A model generated the notes under the pieces. The model was not told where the DNA came from. It was given only the letters and a program-made list of their open reading frames with translations, and searched no databases. Positions 60,767 through 64,000 of a stretch of DNA of 64,000 bases are shown piece after piece. Position numbers and translations under genes: made by a program. Position 1 is the stretch's first letter. Each line of letters opens with the position of its first letter. Source of the DNA: JABAYQ01 sp049890095 (GTDB lineage Bacteria > Bacteroidota > Bacteroidia > Flavobacteriales > UBA7312); contig JBMHCD010000010.1 of NCBI GenBank assembly GCA_049890095.1, forward strand, positions 130,658 to 194,657, given 5' to 3'.

Positions 60767-63373
60767 TTGTCAGCCAAAAAAAACAATAAAGTAAAAAAGC
60801 AAACGCCTTTAATGATTCAATACAATGGCATTAAAGCAAAGTATCCTAATGCATTATTATTATTTAGAGTTGGAGATTTTTATGAAACATTTGGAGAGGA
60901 TGCAATAAAGTCGTCAAAAATATTGGGTATAACATTAACCAAAAGAGCCAATGGATCATCTAATGAAGCTCTTGCAGGCTTTCCCCATCATGCTTTAGAT
61001 ACTTATCTTCCAAAATTGGTAAGAGCAGGTCAGAGAGTTGCTATATGTGATCAACTAGAAGATCCAAAAGCTACTAAAACCATAGTAAAAAGAGGAGTTA
61101 CAGAATTAGTTACCCCAGGAGTTTCTTACAACGATAAAGTTTTGGATCATAAATCCAATAATTTTTTAGCAGCGGTACATTTTGGCAAATCAAGTTTAGG
61201 AGTGTCTTTTTTGGATATATCGACTGGCGAATTTTTCGTTTCTCAAGGAAGTCAAGATTATATTGGTAAACTTCTACAGAGTTTTTCACCTTCGGAAGTT
61301 GTTTTTCAAAAACAGAAGAAAATACTATTTTCAGAAGCGTTTGGAGATCAATTTTATTATAATACTCAAGAAGATTGGGTTTATCATTTCGATTTTTCTC
61401 AGGAAAAGTTGCTTAGTCACTTCGATGTACTATCATTAAAAGGTTTTGGAATAGGAGATCTTAATGAAGGAATTATAGCTGCTGGAGCAGCATTACAATA
61501 CCTTTCGGATACACAGCATTTACACGTTAAACACATTTCAAATCTTCAAAGATTGGAGGAAAATAATTATGTGTGGATGGATAAGTTTACCATTCGAAAT
61601 TTAGAGTTATTTAATTCTTCATCAGAAGGAGCAATTACATTATTTGATGTTTTAGATAAATGTAGCTCTCCTATGGGTTCTAGATTATTAAAAAGATGGC
61701 TAGCTTTTCCACTGAATAAAAAATCAACAATAGATGAAAGACATTCTATTGTGGAGCTTTTAATAAAAGATTCTGACTTAGCAACAAAGATTCAAAATAG
61801 AATAAAAGAAATAGGTGACCTCGAAAGAATAATATCTAAAGTTGCTACCTCAAGAATTAATCCAAGAGAGTTAGTTCATCTTAAAAAAGCCTTATATGCT
61901 CTAGTAGAAATAAAAGAACTTTGTTGCTCAAGCAAAAATAAAGTTATAAACGGATTAGGTGATTTAATAAATCTATGTGAAGTTATTAGGGATAGAATTG
62001 AAAATGAAATAGAAGATGATGCTCCTTTAATGATAAACAAAGGGAATGTGATTAGCGAAGGGGTAGATCAAGATTTAGATGATTTAAGATCCATAGCCCG
62101 ATCAAGTCACAAGCATCTTGAGCAAATTTTACAAAGAGAAACCGAACGAACTCAAATTCCATCCTTAAAAATAGCATTTAATAATGTGTTTGGATATTAT
62201 TTGGAAGTAAGAAATACCCATAAAGATAAAGTTCCTGAAGAATGGATTAGAAAACAAACTTTAGTAAATGCAGAACGTTACGTAACTCAAGAATTAAAAG
62301 AATTAGAATCTAAAATTTTAGGAGCAGAAGATAAAATATCCGTATTGGAATCTAAGCTATATTCCGATTTAATAGCCTCTCTAGTCGAATATATTACCAG
62401 TATTCAGTTAAATGCCCAGAAAGTTGCACAATTGGATTGTTTGCTTTCCTATGCACTTGTATCTATTTCTAATAATTATTCTAAGCCCATAATTGAAGAA
62501 TCAATGGACTTGAAAATTGTAAATGGTAGACATCCCGTTATAGAGCAACAATTACCTATTGGGGAAGACTATATTACAAATGACATTTTATTAAACAAAA
62601 ATGAACAACAAATAGTGATGATAACTGGTCCTAATATGTCAGGTAAATCGGCAATTTTAAGGCAAACAGCATTAATTGTTATTATGGCTCAAATTGGATG
62701 TTTTGTTCCAGCTGAAAGTGCTACCATTGGCTTAGTTGATAAAGTTTTTACTAGAGTTGGTGCCTCGGATAATATATCTCAAGGCGAATCTACATTTATG
62801 GTTGAGATGAATGAAACTGCAAGTATTTTGAATAATTTATCAGATCGAAGTCTAATTTTGCTTGATGAAATAGGAAGGGGTACAAGTACTTATGATGGAA
62901 TATCTATTGCTTGGGCTATAGCACAATATATACATCAACATAAAACTAAGGCTAAAACATTATTTGCAACTCATTATCATGAGTTAAACGAAATGAGTCA
63001 GACTTTTGAGCGTATAAAAAACTTTAACGTTTCTGTAAAGGAGTTAGGCAACAAGATTATATTTATGAGAAATCTAGTTGAAGGTGGAAGTGAACATAGT
63101 TTTGGTATTCATGTTGCAAAGATGGCAGGTATGCCAAAGGCGGTTGTTGAAAGAGCAAAATCTATAATGAAAAAGTTAGAAAAGGTTCATAGCCAATCTG
63201 ATATTAAAGAAAATTTGAAAAATGATGACGATTTGCAGTTAAGTTTTTTTCAATTAGATGATCCTGTTTTATTGCAAATAAGAGATGAAATAAAAGATTT
63301 GGATGTAAATACGCTTACCCCAGTAGAGGCCTTATTAAAACTAAATGAGATAAAAAAGCTAACTGGTCTGTAA
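60767..63373 (+). CDS. mutS: DNA mismatch repair protein MutS
   Basis: Recognises mismatched bases and starts repair. 868 residues, full length. The mismatch-binding phenylalanine is in FRVGDFYETFGEDA near residue 35. The ATPase domain has Walker A TGPNMSGKS near residue 619, LLDEIGRGTSTYDG as Walker B/signature, and TLFATHYHELNEM. The only start upstream of the conserved region is the TTG at 60767, since an in-frame stop lies two codons earlier; an ATG at 60812 would cut it. Divergent from the TrmH-like gene. A tRNA pair follows. Confidence 0.95.
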   Translation: MSAKKNNKVKKQTPLMIQYNGIKAKYPNALLLFRVGDFYETFGEDAIKSSKILGITLTKRANGSSNEALAGFPHHALDTYLPKLVRAGQRVAICDQLEDPKATKTIVKRGVTELVTPGVSYNDKVLDHKSNNFLAAVHFGKSSLGVSFLDISTGEFFVSQGSQDYIGKLLQSFSPSEVVFQKQKKILFSEAFGDQFYYNTQEDWVYHFDFSQEKLLSHFDVLSLKGFGIGDLNEGIIAAGAALQYLSDTQHLHVKHISNLQRLEENNYVWMDKFTIRNLELFNSSSEGAITLFDVLDKCSSPMGSRLLKRWLAFPLNKKSTIDERHSIVELLIKDSDLATKIQNRIKEIGDLERIISKVATSRINPRELVHLKKALYALVEIKELCCSSKNKVINGLGDLINLCEVIRDRIENEIEDDAPLMINKGNVISEGVDQDLDDLRSIARSSHKHLEQILQRETERTQIPSLKIAFNNVFGYYLEVRNTHKDKVPEEWIRKQTLVNAERYVTQELKELESKILGAEDKISVLESKLYSDLIASLVEYITSIQLNAQKVAQLDCLLSYALVSISNNYSKPIIEESMDLKIVNGRHPVIEQQLPIGEDYITNDILLNKNEQQIVMITGPNMSGKSAILRQTALIVIMAQIGCFVPAESATIGLVDKVFTRVGASDNISQGESTFMVEMNETASILNNLSDRSLILLDEIGRGTSTYDGISIAWAIAQYIHQHKTKAKTLFATHYHELNEMSQTFERIKNFNVSVKELGNKIIFMRNLVEGGSEHSFGIHVAKMAGMPKAVVERAKSIMKKLEKVHSQSDIKENLKNDDDLQLSFFQLDDPVLLQIRDEIKDLDVNTLTPVEALLKLNEIKKLTGL

Positions 63374-63390
63374 AAAAAATAAATGGAGTG

Positions 63391-63421
63391 TTTGTTAACA
63401 GTCAAAATTATATTACATTTG
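63391..63421 (+). promoter_or_regulatory. Promoter of the tRNA-Gly/tRNA-Leu pair
   Basis: TTTG at 63391-63394, a 19-base spacer, then TACATTTG at 63414-63421, an exact match to the Bacteroidota consensus. The tRNA-Gly gene begins 18 bases later. Confidence 0.82.
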
Positions 63422-63439
63422 CCGACCTAATTAAAAACT

Positions 63440-63511
63440 GCGAGTGTAGCTCAGGGGTAGAGCATCACCTTGCCAAGGTGAGGGTCGTGGGTTCAAATCC
63501 CATCACTCGCT
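63440..63511 (+). tRNA. tRNA-Gly(GCC)
   Basis: The cloverleaf folds completely. Acceptor GCGAGTG pairs with CACTCGC, D stem is GCTC/GAGC, the anticodon arm is TCACC-TTGCCAA-GGTGA with GCC, and the T arm is GTGGG-TTCAAAT-CCCAT. Discriminator U. CCA is not encoded. Confidence 0.95.
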
Positions 63512-63515
63512 CAGC

Positions 63516-63539
63516 GCTCTTTTTAAAAAGAGCTTTTTT
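63516..63539 (+). terminator. Hairpin between the two tRNA genes
   Basis: GCTCTTTTT/AAAAAGAGC palindrome followed by six T. It resembles an intrinsic terminator, yet the second tRNA gene begins 15 bases later. Confidence 0.5.
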
Positions 63540-63554
63540 ATTGAATTACCCAAT

Positions 63555-63640
63555 GCCCAGGTGGTGGAATTGGTAGACACGTTGGACTTAAAATCCAATG
63601 GACAGTAATGTCCGTGCGGGTTCAAGTCCCGCCCTGGGTA
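63555..63640 (+). tRNA. tRNA-Leu(UAA)
   Basis: Class II tRNA with a long variable arm. Anticodon arm TTGGA-CTTAAAA-TCCAA carries UAA. T arm is GCGGG-TTCAAGT-CCCGC. The acceptor GCCCAGG pairs with CCTGGGT, with a G-U first pair. Discriminator A; no CCA. Confidence 0.93.
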
Positions 63641-63642
63641 CT

Positions 63643-63678
63643 AAACGGGAGATGATCATAAGATTGTCTCTCGTTTTT
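63643..63678 (+). terminator. Probable terminator after tRNA-Leu
   Basis: AAACGGGAGA and TCTCTCGTTT form a stem with one wobble pair, with a T-run after it. Confidence 0.6.
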
Positions 63679-63793
63679 GTTTTCACACGCTTGTAATACG
63701 CTGATACTCTTCGAGATAAGTTCAATCCCTTTGTTTAAAATAGGGGTTAGATACTTTTTATCTTCAAATGTTGAAAAGTAAATTTTTAAATAT

Positions 63794-63835
63794 GCTAACT
63801 ATAGTATGTTGTAAGTTATGAATACTAAAGTTAGC
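63794..63835. promoter_or_regulatory. 42-bp dyad, candidate operator of the XRE regulator
   Basis: Arms GCTAACTATAGTAT and ATACTAAAGTTAGC match at 13 of 14 positions as an inverted repeat, with a 14-base spacer. It ends 19 bases before the start codon. The embedded ACTATAGT and ACTAAAGT recall C-protein operator half-sites. Interpretation is inference. Confidence 0.6.
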
Positions 63836-63854
63836 TTTATTATAATATTCAATC

Positions 63855-64000
63855 ATGAAAGACTCATCATTATTAGAATTTGGATTAAAAATTAGGAAAA
63901 TCAGAACTGCAAAAAAAATGTCACAAGAGGAATTGGCATACAAATCTGGACTTCATAGAACTTATATTGGTATGATTGAGCGTGCGGAAAAAAATATCAC
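63855..64000 (+). CDS. XRE-family helix-turn-helix regulator, N-terminal part only
   Basis: 48 codons are visible before the window ends. Residues 10-45 form a helix-turn-helix of the Cro/C1 type: GLKIRKIRTAKKMSQEELAY and the recognition helix segment SGLHRTYIGMIERAEKNI. This wording is typical of controller (C) proteins of restriction-modification systems, and also of other XRE regulators. The gene follows two tRNAs and has a dyad at its front. What lies beyond the window is unknown. Confidence 0.85.
   Translation, partial: MKDSSLLEFGLKIRKIRTAKKMSQEELAYKSGLHRTYIGMIERAEKNI

Noticed and set aside
63388..63576. 62-codon plus-strand frame over the tRNA region
   Set aside because: It is translated tRNA-Gly and the start of tRNA-Leu; no coding character.
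63711..63760. Sequence like a tRNA T-loop (GTTCAATCCC) after tRNA-Leu, as a possible attachment-site copy
   Set aside because: Only about ten bases resemble the tRNA 3' end and no integrase is visible, so there is no support for an att site.
1..64000. CRISPR arrays, insertion sequences, prophage or long repeats
   Set aside because: No regularly spaced repeats, transposase or integrase motifs, or phage structural genes were found on either strand.

Overview
The window is a contiguous piece of a low-GC bacterial chromosome from the Bacteroidota, most likely the order Flavobacteriales. The signs are consistent across the window. There are DUF3822, DUF5606, DUF5777, DUF2797 and GH3-type genes, a CarboxypepD_reg-like TonB receptor, an OmpA protein with thrombospondin-3 repeats, and several lipoproteins. 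Promoters have the form TTTG-N19-TANNTTTG, and starts lack obvious Shine-Dalgarno motifs. MqnA suggests menaquinone is made by the futalosine route. The family cannot be fixed from this sequence alone.

Layout, left to right. 1-5.5 kb: truncated pyrE divergent from a Nudix hydrolase; a leftward chain of a pilin-like membrane protein, DUF3822, rsmD and coaD; a rightward helicase plus acyltransferase pair. 5.5-13.5 kb, leftward: lipoprotein, NADP isocitrate dehydrogenase, M16 protease, dnaX, alpha/beta hydrolase. 13.6-14.8 kb: the rpsF-rpsR-rplI ribosomal operon with a textbook promoter and terminator. 14.8-20 kb: ABC permease, aconitase, SulP transporter. 20-24.5 kb, rightward: MFS permease, YceI-like protein, DUF5777 barrel, lhgO and an unknown protein. 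24.5-34 kb: purB; DUF456-mqnA; yidC, pyrG, a TonB receptor and holA. 34-40 kb, rightward: HsdR_N-like nuclease domain, DUF5606, M3 peptidase, then tig-clpP-clpX. 40-46.5 kb, leftward: folA, a saccharopine-dehydrogenase-like enzyme, thyA, a NupC nucleoside transporter, a bifunctional nuclease and etfAB. 46.6-50.1 kb: pdhB and a membrane pyrophosphatase. 50-56.8 kb: two deoxynucleoside kinases, GH3, DUF2797, a queuosine-precursor transporter, sppA and folK. 56.8-63.4 kb: envelope lipoprotein, OmpA protein, an RNA methyltransferase and mutS. 63.4-64 kb: tRNA-Gly(GCC), tRNA-Leu(UAA), then the start of an XRE-family regulator cut by the window end.

Several neighbourhoods make functional sense. Nucleotide metabolism is concentrated here: pyrE, pyrG, purB, folA, thyA, NupC, folK and two deoxynucleoside kinases. 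Replication and repair are represented by dnaX, holA, mutS and a RecD-like helicase, and proteostasis by tig, clpP, clpX, yidC, sppA and the M16 and M3 peptidases. The core is ordinary housekeeping DNA. I see no insertion sequence, prophage, CRISPR array or large repeat, and no gene-free stretch exceeds 300 bases. The only clear sign of accessory DNA is at the right edge: a C-protein-like regulator just after two tRNA genes, preceded by a 42-bp near-perfect dyad. Other points worth attention are a YceI-like C-terminal extension on the membrane pyrophosphatase, a lipocalin-like N-terminal domain on the nucleoside transporter, and a diverged second deoxynucleoside kinase.
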